This document shows, one piece after another, positions 11,401 to 23,200 of a DNA stretch of 64,000 nt. The notes beneath the pieces are model-generated. The model saw nothing but the letters and a program-made list of their open reading frames with translations. It was not told the DNA's origin and did no database searches. Within the stretch, counting starts at the first letter, position 1. Every line of letters begins with the position of its first letter. The stretch spans positions 389,007 through 453,006 of the forward strand of contig CAJNDS010002382.1 of NCBI GenBank assembly GCA_905221605.1, given 5' to 3'. Source of the stretch: Symbiodinium natans (lineage: Eukaryota; Sar; Dinophyceae; Suessiales; Symbiodiniaceae). Made by a program: the position numbers and the translations under genes.

Positions 11401-11460
11401 GAACCCTCTTGAAAAGCTCTTCTGCCTCGATGAGCTTGAAGATCTCGGCGGAAAGGACGC

Positions 11461-13290
11461 CTTCAGAGGCGGCACACAGCGAAGAAAGGAGCCCCCAAGG
11501 TTTAAAACCTGACCCTTCGCTCTGCAACCCGCCCAGATTCCCCCAAAGAAACTTGCAACCCCAAACTTTGGAACAACTCTGTCCAAGGCCTCTTTAGGCT
11601 GGAAAAACAAGAAACCACTCCAAACCCGAAGGAGGCTACGGTCAAGGCTCTCAACAGCAAAGCTTCCTGGGCCGTGGCACTGGAGGGTTCCGAAAAGTGC
11701 TCGCAGGAGTCCGCGTGTTGGGGGGCTTACGAGGTTTGGTTTGCCTTTCTCAATCCCCAGCTGCCAAGAGGCCGATCAAGTTCTTGAAGTGATCGATCAT
11801 CGTCCTCGACACAGTTTGGGGGAAGTCAAAATGCAAGCATCTAGCTTGCCATCCTAAGAATTGCCTGCACCAAACAGATCAGATCCCCTGCCTTATAAGC
11901 TCCATTGATAGCAGCCAGGCTCTCAAGCTTGGCCGAGTGGCTTCAATGGTGCCGCTGCGCCTCGCATGGCACTCACCCATCGCTGCTCGGGGGGCAGATC
12001 CAGGTCAACGACCTCAACCCAGTTGAGATGGAGTCGAGGGTTCAGGGGTCAGGGGCCTTTGTCGTCACGCTGCAAGATGTACGGCAACAGGCTATGAAGG
12101 GTCTGAGCATGAGATTTGCCGAGTGATGCCGGGCTCCAAGTCTCGATACGGTTTAAGAATATTGAGTAGGGTTGAGGATCAACTGCAGCATACCTGCATA
12201 TGGCATGAAGAGAGATCGTACCAATCCCCGCAGTGGATGTCTGCGTGAATGTAAAGGTGCCTCACTGCCCAACCCGGGATTTCCCAACTCCATGTGAGCA
12301 CACGCTTTTGTCTCATGATAAGCTTGCATTGTGGTGGAGGGGATGGCTACAGCCAAACAGTTCCGAACACATCCTGCAAACCTATCCCTAATGCATCTGC
12401 CCGACACGCTTAAGCCCAGCCAGTGGCTCCCGACCTGTGACTTCAGAGTAACAAGGGCTTGGGTGCTGTACAGAGGTCCAAAGGGTTTAGGGCGAGTGCG
12501 GTGATTTTCAGGGCCAGGGTCTGGCAAACAGCTCAGAAGCCACTGGGAGTCGTGCCACCCACCCAGGCACAATGTGGCTGGCGTTTCCCTGCAAAAGCAA
12601 AGCGCAGCGAAGTCAAAGGCCATACTTTGCAACAAGAAGCTTTGGGACGCATGTGCGCAGATTCGGGTCAAGTGCGTGTCCGTCAAGCAGAACGCTGGCA
12701 AAGAGTGCTCCACGACCTCCTTTGGGAGGTTCCTCCCAAAGACACAAGAAGCTCTCGACCCTACATCCCCCTAAACACCCCAAACCCTAAACCCATCATA
12801 CTGAAACACTTCAGGCTTGAAGGGTTCATCTCTGTAACCCTAGCGGCCCTTCGTTTGGCATCCCCCCGAGCCACAGCCCCCCGTCCCTCAAACCCTAACG
12901 TTTCCGAAACTGTCTGACGATTTTCTCGAAAACTCGCCCAATCCGGGGACCCTACTGTCACATTCTAAAAGCCTCGGATTCTCACACTTGAGCTCAGTGG
13001 AAACGTATCGCCCCGCTTGAGAGCCCTAGGAAGTTTAGGCCGCTATAGGGCTTTGGGGCTGAGGGCTTTGAGGGTCCCAACCCCAAAGCCCTGAATACAA
13101 GAGCTTTTACCGGGAAATGAGCCAGCCTTGAACTGGCCATAGTCTGGATCCGAAGACTTGATGTGGCAGCAATGAGCATCCTGGATGCTACAAATGATGC
13201 CAGGTACAGAAGAACCCAGCTTGGACGAAGTGCCGTGGCCGATGGCCGGAGAAAGGGCGTGAAAGAGCGCGGTAACACGTTAAATGCGCT

Positions 13291-13344
<54 letters not shown>

Positions 13345-14221
13345 CTGGCCAAGCGGCGAAGTCGTGGCACTCCTGCAGGGTCAGTCAAGATCTATTTTCG
13401 GGTTCTCCATTTTTCGCTCCCTCGCCAGCCCGGCATCCATCCACTCAGCAAGCCGCTCAATGCGTAGTGACTTAATACTGCACGTGCTGCATGTGGACAC
13501 ACCAAAAGAGAGCACCTCGAGCTCGACCAGCACATGCTTCAGCTTGCAAGCTGGGTAACTATGATCATGGGTCAGGCCCATGTTTGACCGTCACGTCTCA
13601 TAACAGCATTCCCATGGCACCGGCGTTGCCTTGCAGAAGGCCAGCAGAGGGGTGAGCGCCGCAATCAGTCGCACCAGCATGGCTGGGAAATGGCTCTGCT
13701 CTGCAACCCTATAAGCCCTAATGGCCTTTGGAGGGCTCCTAAGCTATGGCCCAAGGAAATGCTGCGGAGTCACAGCAGTCGTGGCAGAACCCGTCTTTAA
13801 GGAGGGCGGGGGACCGAAAAGGCTTTGCGACGTGTCTGGTAAGTTTACAGGGCTCACGGCTGTTTAGTTAGTTTACGGGGCCGTGCGTCGCATGTTTGAT
13901 CCCACCTGCGTTTTGTGTCCCTGCACCCAACTCAGCCTCCCACAAGTGCAACCCTTGAATCGGGGACTGCTTGGCGGGATTGGGCTGAGGACCCAATGAA
14001 GCCTTGCAAGAGGACAACCCTGTAAACAGAACGTAAGAGCTATAGCGTTTGGGGCTGTCGCGATGTAGCTCGCGAACAAAGCGCAGAAGGTGGTGCCAAG
14101 AACGTGTTTCGTTGACCGCGTAAACCACCAGTGTGACTACCTGGCCTGATTTCACCGGACGCCGTAGTAAAGCCAAACCGCTCAGGCCGACAAAGCTTGA
14201 AATTCCTGGCAGTTCGGCGGC
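11461..14221. other. Stretch without identified exons
   Basis: Further CCDC39 exons should lie below 14222 on the minus strand if that gene is complete, but I found none that keep phase. A minus-strand frame near 13390-13475 (LRIERLAEWMDAGLARER) looks coding but its phase does not fit. A perfect CT array is at 13293-13342. Confidence 0.35.
13293..13342 (+). repeat. Perfect (CT)25 microsatellite
   Basis: Twenty-five uninterrupted CT units. Confidence 0.95.
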
Positions 14222-17200
14222 CTTTGAATCATCGGCACGGCGATACTTCTCGAGTGTCAGCTCGTCCTGGCTGTCCGGTGTTTCTTCTGACTCAGAGTTC
14301 AGTACCACATGAAACCTGTTGAGGCTTGGTTGCTGTAAGATCCTTGCATTTTCGGCTTAGCGCTGGAGAGTTGCTGGTTCTTGAACGCGACACTGAAGGT
14401 CTCACCATCCAAGACCCGAATACTGCTGGACCCTGCCCTTCAATCACTGCAAAGAACTGAAGCAGCACCACGAAGCCTAAACGTTTACTGCATGATTTTC
14501 CACTAACAACCATAGAGCATCATAGAACTAGACAGGCACTCCCTAAAAGCAGGAACTGCATATTTAAAGGTTAGAGCAGGGGTTCATCAGGTAGGGGCAC
14601 ATTTCAGTGGTGTCTGAAGCTTCGGGCTGGTCCTCCTCCTTCTGCCTGGCAGCTATGGCCCACTGCTCCAGCTCTTCCTGGTTCCAATTCATCTCAAGCT
14701 TGAACCTGCGCAAGGCGAAGGGCATCGGATCCGTCTTCTGCTGAGCTATTTGAGTTGGCTCTTGGGGCAAGGTGAGGCCAGGCCCGGAAATCACAGGCAC
14801 GAGCACCATCATGCGGAGCCTTTTTTGACCGCTGCCAGTCGTTCACGTTCAGCTGCCGCCAGAGCACCCAGTCACGCTTCGTTATGCAAATCCCCCGACA
14901 TTGTTGTCACATTCACTTGCAGCGACTCTGCCAGAACCTCGGCCTGTACCCGAAACCCTACACCCCTAAACCCTGTCTCTACTTCCTGAAGGCGGATGTG
15001 GCTCAGGTCCGCACCGGAAATGTAAATAGTAGGTGCTCTGACACCGCATGCTATTGAATTGAGTGGAAAGTACTTCTGTCGAGCGTCAACACTAAGCGTC
15101 GAGCAAGCAAGGCTTTGGCTTCTACTCCTAGAGTAGAGTCAAAGATCATAACCTAAAAAGTCTGCCAACTTTGAGGTGGGGGTCTTCCGGCAACGACTCC
15201 TCAGACTAAAGGTTGATGGCCCCAACCTAATCCCCTAAGTCCAAAGCACCAAATCAACGCATTTGGCTTCACCCATCGCATGGCGGGCAGCAGCCAGGTC
15301 CACAGAGGCTGCCTCTTCCTGGCAAGCGCTTGGGAGGCAGAGTGCACGGACTATAGAAACCTATCTAATTGGAATGGGCAGCTGAGTAACTCATAAATAT
15401 GAAAGCATATCGGGATTCCTAGTGGTTAGTATTGGTTATTTGGGCTTGCTTTTGTCTCAAGTTAGGGTTGTGACATGTTTTGAGCGTATGGGCCCTTCAC
15501 GTCTTACAAGGCAAACGTGCTGGGCTTCAGGGTCAAGAGCCTTTAGCAGCACTCCCTTCCGTTTACACCCTTACTCGTCGGAAGGCTGGCAACTGGGACG
15601 CTTGCCTTCAGAACACTCAGGCCCTGTAGTTAAATCGTAGAAGTCCCCGTCTTCAAGCAAGAAAGCCTGTCCCTCCAACCTGACTTAGACCCTTGATGGC
15701 AGTTGCTGTTTCGGGTACTTAGTTTCAGTTTACCAGAACTGAAACGCAACTTAAGCACTACCCGAAACTGAACTGTAAACAGAGCCTCGGTGGTGTACCT
15801 CGAGAGCCACTCTCTTTTCACAGAGCCAACTGAAGGAGGACGGGCCATTGAACCGTCTCCAGCTCGATGTCAGGTTTGGCGATTCTCTCGAGTCCAGAAG
15901 GGGTTGCAGGTGGTACCAAGAGGAAGTCCATATTTACAACAACAATAATCATAAGAACGACAGTAGTCATCAAAGAACATGTTTGCACAATGGCTCCAAA
16001 TTTATGGCCCTACGGAGCCAAGGAGCTCTCGCTCCCGGATCCTGCAACCCCCTGGTGCAAGGCATCAACGTCACGCAGATCCCGCCATCGAAATGACGAT
16101 AAAGGCCAGACGAAAGCCAAGTGTGCAGCTTAGGGTCATGGCTCGAAGGGCACCTCAACCCGAAAACCCTCAAGTCAGGGGGAGTCAGGTAACCGTACGC
16201 GTGACCACCTCAGCCATGCTCCCTTATTCTACCCCGGCGCACATCACTTCGACCAGGCGCAGGCTCTGCGTTCATTGACAGTGCAGATCTCTGCTGGCTC
16301 CTTCTTGAGATGCATTCTGGCCAAGAAGTTTTTAGGCCTACGGAGGTGCTGTGCGAGATGCATGCGTTGGGTGGAGATTAGCCTTTTAAGCGCGATCCGT
16401 CTTTGGGTTAAGAAGCCCGCCACCCACCAAGTTTGAGGTGTTGAGCTTGGTCTATTTCGAGTGATCCAAACGGGGGGGTTTCCCTGTTTCTCTGTCACTC
16501 CTGTGCTTTGGGATCAAGTGTTTTGGGTTTGGGGGCTTTCGTGCAGTGTTATGCTCCGGGTCGGCGAATATAAGCTTTCAACCCGGGCACATGAAACCTG
16601 AGGAAAAGCCCGAAGGACCTGCGCATGAACGTCCTCTTCAGGCTACATCCCAACACGCATCTTCACGCACAACCAACGAAAGACGAGGCCCTTACAACAA
16701 CGGCAAGCAGCAAGCGAGACCGAGCAAACTCTAGAACTTTCATGGCTTCTCAGGAAGAAGGGTCCACCACCATGCGCGCACACACACACACACACGGAGG
16801 CAGGTGCCCAGGGATGCTCCGCCAAACTTCACAGGGTGAGATTGGGCAGAACGGGATGTTTGAGGGTGTTGGAGCTTTGATCGGATCCAGCAACTAGCCA
16901 AGTGCTCCGCGGCAATCATGCGTGCGTCTCAGTGCCCTCAACGGACAATCTGTTTAATCTTGTCGAAGAGCTTCTTGAGTAGGAGAACCGAGTGAGACGC
17001 AACTCACGGAAAAGACATCCACATTGGAGGAAGACAAGCCTACATTGTCAGGACTCTGCAGCAAGGCTCCACGTGCATCTTTGCTGTCTTTGCTCAAAGC
17101 AACTGGTTGCCTCAGATTCAATTAATCTTGCCTCTGCTGTACAGACTTAGTACTTAGGATAGTGATGCACCGTCTACCCCACACGGGTCCCCAGAGTTTC

Positions 17201-20200
17201 GAACTGCAGAGTCCCTGTTCCAGCGGCTGGGCAGGCGCATCAACTATTCTCAGGCATCCCCCGCTTTGAGCCCGGTAGGCTTCTGGGATCCACATAATGA
17301 TTCAGAGGCGAAGGGGGGATGTGCTCCTAGGAACACGATGGCTGGCAACAAGCATGAAAATTCTGGAGACTGAGGGCTGAGAGGGCGCCTTTGGGAAGAG
17401 GTGTTTCACTGAACCAGTCCACCACTGCCTTTTAAAACCGAGTCGATGCCCCTGCTCAGTTGCTCAGTCCACCTTCTTGAGGTCTTTCACAGCTTGCGAG
17501 AGCTTCAGGATGGAGGCATTCAGGTCGGCTGGCATCTCCTCCCCCTGCGCACGATGCGGTGTGTTTTGCATTTCTCCTCAGAAGGGTAACATAGGGTAAC
17601 CTTGATTCCTTAAACCCTCACTTCCTGGCCTGCGTGTGCGTCATCGTCCACCCCGACAGGACACCTGCCTTCTCAGCCAGTGAATTTGGCTTCACCGCTT
17701 TGATGCCTCGGGGAAGAGACTTTCACTGTAAAGCTCAGTTGATGGTCACAGTTGCCTGGGCTCAGGGCTGCACGCCTTTGGAAACTGAGACTGAAGACTG
17801 AAAACCCAACAGCAAGCACACACAGCAGCAAACTACGAATCCCAGAACCTGAGCGTTTCAAGAGCATCCGGGCGGCACAATGGGGTGGTCTTGTAGAAAT
17901 CCATGCCCAGCGGCTTCGCATCGAATGCGATGTTCTGAAGGGGTCCATATTCAGTTGAGTGGGAGGTCAGCTTGGCAAGGCGAAGGTGTCAGAATTCAGC
18001 TGCTCCTAACAGAACTAGCTGGCCTTCGATTCAAGGGCTTGCTGCAGTTGGGGCGGCAGCGAGCAGAACAGCAGTCACAGTAGTCATCATGGTGGTAGTG
18101 GTAGTGTCAGTGGTCGTGGCAGGTCATGGTCGTGCTGATCGTGGACAAAGTGGGCGCTGGCAATAGCTAGCGCAAACTGGACAGTGCGAAATTGCAGCAG
18201 CAAAGGCCCAAACCATAGCAACCGAGAAAGGAGCTGCATACTGAGCATTGCCGCAACAATAGCTACACCAAATTACTAAAGGGTGGCAAGTCTAAGCAGC
18301 AATCGTGTCGCAGTAGCAGTACCAACACCAGCAGCCGCAGCGGTCGTAGTCGCATGCGTCCTCGATATAACTTCTACAAGGTGTCATCGCCGAATGATGT
18401 CAACAGCACCTCTGGGAATCATGGCAGAGTTGGCGGTGCCAGTACTCATTGCAAAAGCACCCACATTAGAGGCGAGCACCAGCAGTGTATTCCACAGCAA
18501 AAGGTTTTTCAATGACCAGACTCAAAAAGCATTGCTGCGAGATGTACCTCCCACTTTCAGCATCTTCGAGATCTTGGCATAGCAAACACTGAAGCTGGCA
18601 TTTGCAAAATTCGGCAACGTGTTCGTCGGCAAAAAAACCTGCTACCCCCCCCCCCCCCCAGCCCGCACCAAGCACGTTATCAGGGCGCCTTGATGGTCCC
18701 GTCCGGCAACCTGGGGCGTATGAGCTGAGTGCCAAGTCCCCACCAACCCAAGCCCCTAAAAACCCTGGGTCCAAGAGTTGAAGGGTTCCTGCTTCAGTGA
18801 TCAGCTCGGCTCTTACAGTCTGCCCGCACCTAAGCCTAAGCCAATGCTTGGGACCATGTCGGCCCTGAACTACCTGGAATGCCAGGAATCACGATGCAGA
18901 TCCCTTACAGCTCTCCTCCCAAACAAGCAGGAAACTGCGAATCCAACAAACCAGGAAACCGCCCAGATCCCTCTCCAAGGAAACATCCAAAAACAAAACG
19001 CTGAGACCCCTCATTGCAAGCCCTTGGACCTCCAAACCATCAACCCGAAAACCTTGAACCCTCATCGCTGCGTGCTGCCCCAGAGTCTTGAAGGTGAAGT
19101 TCACTGCACCAGGACCGGCCGTTTCTGGCGCGGGCCTGGCATGACTCTCTTTTCGTTGAGCCCGCAGTGCCAAGACACTGCAAACAGGCCAAGGACAGTC
19201 CCCCCAACAACCCCCCGAAACATCCCGAAACCCGAAGCCCCCAAACGCCCCAAACGCCCAAACGCCCCAAACCCAATGAAACTTCATCGCGGTCTGAGCA
19301 GCTCCGGCGCTGCTGGCGCTGCCTCCGGAGGCGTCTCCTGCAAAGCCTTGGGAGGCGCCGGCTCGGCCGGGGCCTCGGAAAGGGGGCTCTGAAGGGTGTC
19401 GGGGGGGGTTCAAGCTTGGGGGTTGAGGGTTTAGGGCTTGGGGCTTAGGGTTTCGGATGCTACGATGTGATAGGGCCTACAACGGCTCAACAGAGGCTTG
19501 CAGAAGTTCATGAACTACGTGATGCCTTGTGATGAACATGATGTTGGAGAAGACATGATCCTGCTAGGTTCGTAATATGGATCCAGCATTATCTCGATTG
19601 CATGTCCATTCTTCGGACATTTATACAAAGGTATCTACGCGCTTGGGGGTTACAGAAATATCTCGGGTTGTGCTGCGGTGTGGTGGCTCTTTTTCGGGGC
19701 TGCCGCGTCACTGGTTGGGCCCGCACCCAACAAACCCCAACACTCTAAACCGGGGCAAGGAGAGAGGACCAGGCCTGGTCCATGGCTTTCTCCTGCTTCA
19801 GCCTCAGCTGCGATTTTTCCACCCAGTGGCTTCAAGACCAAAACTGTCAATTTTGGGGGGAGTCTGGGCAATTGCGGGTACTTTGGCGGTGGTGGGCGGA
19901 GGCAAGGGGTACGACCAGTAAGTGTGTGGATCCAAAGATTTTCCAAAACTTTCGGGCGTGGAATCACGGAAATGCCCAACCATGTAGAAATCTCAAGGGC
20001 CAGCATGGAGCCTTGCTCAGCCTTGCGATGAACAAGTAGGGAACAAATTTTGTACCATGCCTAAAAGCCTAAAAGCTTAAGCTTCTAAATCGAGACCCCA
20101 CAATGGACCCATGATGCATACATACATACATATATATATATATATACATATACATATAGATATACATGTGTATATATATATATATATTTCTATCCATTTT

Positions 20201-23200
20201 TTACTTATAAGCCCCAGCAAGAGGATCAAAAGCTTCCCGAAGAGCCTGATGCATCACAGGTATCCCTACAAGATCGCTGTTTGCTAGGGGGATGACTTTA
20301 TTGAAACTAGATTTACGGTGATTTACGGTCTGGCGAGCCAAGCAACACTGGTGCGACCTCCTCGATAGCCCCATTTCCGTCGGTGGCGGCACAGCAAGCG
20401 CAGAACATGGCCTGGCTTGCAAAGATCTTCAAGTCCCAAGCTGCCCCTGAACACGCACAGTGGTAAAGTTGGGCAAGCGCACCTGAATCTTTGAACCCAC
20501 AGAATGGCTTCGGCTGACTACGCTTACTCTTTTCTGCAAAGCACTGTCCCCAATTGATTCAAGCACCAGGCTGAAAATTAAAGGGGTTGGCTGGTAGTGG
20601 TAGCTCTTCAGGTGCAAGTTTACGATTGACATGGCTAGCCAGCGTCAAATGGAGTCGTGCCAATGGGCTACCGAGCACCTGAGCTCATAAACACGCGACG
20701 GGATCGAAGACGTCCAAACGAGTTAACACTCCCCTGAAACCTGCAAATCCCTGCTGGAAATTCCGGCTTAGGCTACGTACAGGCAGGCCTCGGCAAGGCT
20801 TCTTCACGCAAGCGTTGCAAGTTGCAAGAATGGGTGGCAAACTCTGCTTGCGAGCCATCGTGCCGACATGCAGGTTGATAAGGCGGCGGGGCGCAGGGAT
20901 CCCTCGATCCTCAACCCTAACCCCTAAACCCGAAGCTACCCAGACATTCTTCATGCAGTGCAGGGCACGGGGCTCAGTAGCTTGGCTGTGATACAAGCTT
21001 CAGCTCCAACGTGGCGGGCCTTGTGAAGAGACCCACGGGGCATCTTGAACCCTAATCCTAAGCCCTCATACACACCCCTAAAGCCGAAAACCACATCAAC
21101 CCGAAGACCCTTGGATCCCAAATCCAACACCAGACACACCCAGACCTGCAGCCGCCAGAATGCGCAACAAGAGTTACAGGGTAAAGGGGCCCTTTAAGGC
21201 CTTTGGGGCCGTTGGGGCCTCCAGGGTCCTTAAGCCCAGATAAGCAACCCCGAAGTTTGTGTATGAAACTTGTGAGCGATGATGTGGCGGTATGGCGTTG
21301 GCAACTCCCCGCTTTCCCTACTCCCTAGTAAGACATGAACCGAAGTGCCAGCTCTGCCAGAGCCTCTGGAGCATCTGCCGCCGGTGCCAGCAGCAGGGAC
21401 ATGAACACACCAAAGCACCACGGTAGTGGGATGCTGGGACGCCTCTTCAAACTTTGTGTCAGGCGCAGGCTATCCTTCTCAACGCCAAAGTCTCAACAGT
21501 ACTCACTCGGAGCACGTCTACGACATGTCTCGACTGCCGTTTCGAGCAAAGACGGGCGAAGCATCTGATAACTAGTGCCACGTGCTTAGCAGCGTACACT
21601 GCTTAGGACCTGGGTAGGAACCCGAACCAGCAATAACAATCCAGCAAAACAAACGCACAAGCATGTAAAGCCAAATGCCCTGATTTCCTGTACCTCTGCA
21701 AGGCCTAGGAAACTACAAACCGCACGCAGGTCATCACTCGATCATGAATCCGAACAACACTTGATCCCATGGTATATTACCTCTCAATGCATCAGCATCA
21801 AGGCGTCAAGCTCAAGTGGCTTTCATCCTGACACAAGGACAGCATTTTACATACGGAACATATGGAAATGTCTCTAAACGCTCATCAAGGCCCCACAGCG
21901 GGGGAGGGCGAACTGGTCCAACTTCTCGTTCCCACGCATCAGCTCGTTTGAGAATGCGTTGATCTGGTCCTGGACTGCCGGACCAAGAAAGCTCCCCCCG
22001 GAACTGCCCTGAACCTCTGCAGGTTGGAGGCACCCAGGCCAGTCTGATCCCAGTCTACCTCCCCACGCAGGATCAACTAGCAAGCCATGGAGTGTGTGAT
22101 GCCCACTTGAACTTGAACAAGAAAGCCCGAACCCTGACAAAGACAGGTAGATACATCAGGAGACAGATAGATGCTAGATGCTTCATTGCACCCCCAATTG
22201 CAGCCCGAACAGCATTCAATGCTTTGCGACTCCTTCCTCACCCGTACTGCATAAAATGACTGACACAATTGCATCTTCGGGCTGGGGCTGACTAGTCGCC
22301 ATTGGCGGGTACACCCACGAAGCCAACAACGCCTAGACATGCTTCTAAATAAACTTTCGAACGTCTTCCGGCGATTGCTGTCAGGAATGCGGGACGGAAG
22401 TCCGGTAACGGCTTTGCACATGATTTTCACCCTCAAGGAGTTCAACAACTAAAGCCTCAGCTGCTTCTTGTGAGTCTTATCTTGCGTGCAACAATGCGGT
22501 CTCCAGAGATCTATGCAAGGAGTCAGTACCAGAACTGCAACGCATTCACTACATCGCCCCAGCAGCCGTGACCCAAGAGACAAACCCCGAGCAGACCAAC
22601 GGGGCCTGTGTGTCTTCCAAGACCTTATGCAGCCGAACGATCTCAGATTTCAGCCGTCCGAGCTGCCTCAGAGTAGGGGCGCGAAGTGAAGGTCGGATTT
22701 GCTTTCATCGGAGCAGCTCAGTAGCTGTAGCGCACCGGCAGGTCTCCTCTAGGCGGAAAAATCTCGTAGAAACAGGTCGTTCTAGCTTCGAGCTTAGGCG
22801 TACACCCTAAACTTTGGCCCTGATTCTCAATGCTGCACTTGAAACCCGCCTACGATTGGAAAGTTTGCTCTCAAGCTCTGCCCTTGACGCCAACCATCCA
22901 TTGCGCCCTTAGCCCGACAGAAACCGAGGGCTGAGCCGATTCGTGAGCGCCTGCAAGTTCCAGCACCCCCCCCCACACCCTCGATTTAGGGGAAGGCTCC
23001 TGTGGCTTAGAATCGGGAACAATGGAGGCAGAAGACTTGCACCAACTTGAAATGCTCGAAGTTGAGAGGTCGTGCCAGAATGGAAGGATTCGGAGTAGTT
23101 TCCAACTGGTGCATAAAATCCTTACCATGCAATCAGCCTAGACTGAGCCATCGACCCCAAATCTAGACCGTGACTTCGAGAGCTATTCACTCTGAAGCCC

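Noticed and set aside
10857-11597. 246-codon plus-strand open frame
   Set aside because: It is antisense to the amidase exon and to another minus-strand coding segment. Its composition (many S, P, L and R) is that of a shadow frame.
11929-11939. GGCCGAGTGGC, resembling a tRNA-Leu D-arm
   Set aside because: No matching acceptor stem, anticodon arm or T-arm could be placed around it.
12153-12713. 186-codon minus-strand open frame
   Set aside because: No domain, no exon-edge signals and a competing plus-strand frame over the same DNA. Treated as random openness of GC-rich sequence.
13390-13475. Frame LRIERLAEWMDAGLARER as the next CCDC39 exon
   Set aside because: It looks coding and slightly resembles the expected sequence, but it would need phase 1 after a phase-0 donor, and in phase 0 it opens with a stop.
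18778-19413. Long opposed open frames (204 and 174 codons)
   Set aside because: Both derive from low-complexity CCCGAAACC/CCCAAACGCC telomere-like sequence inside an intron, with no domain.
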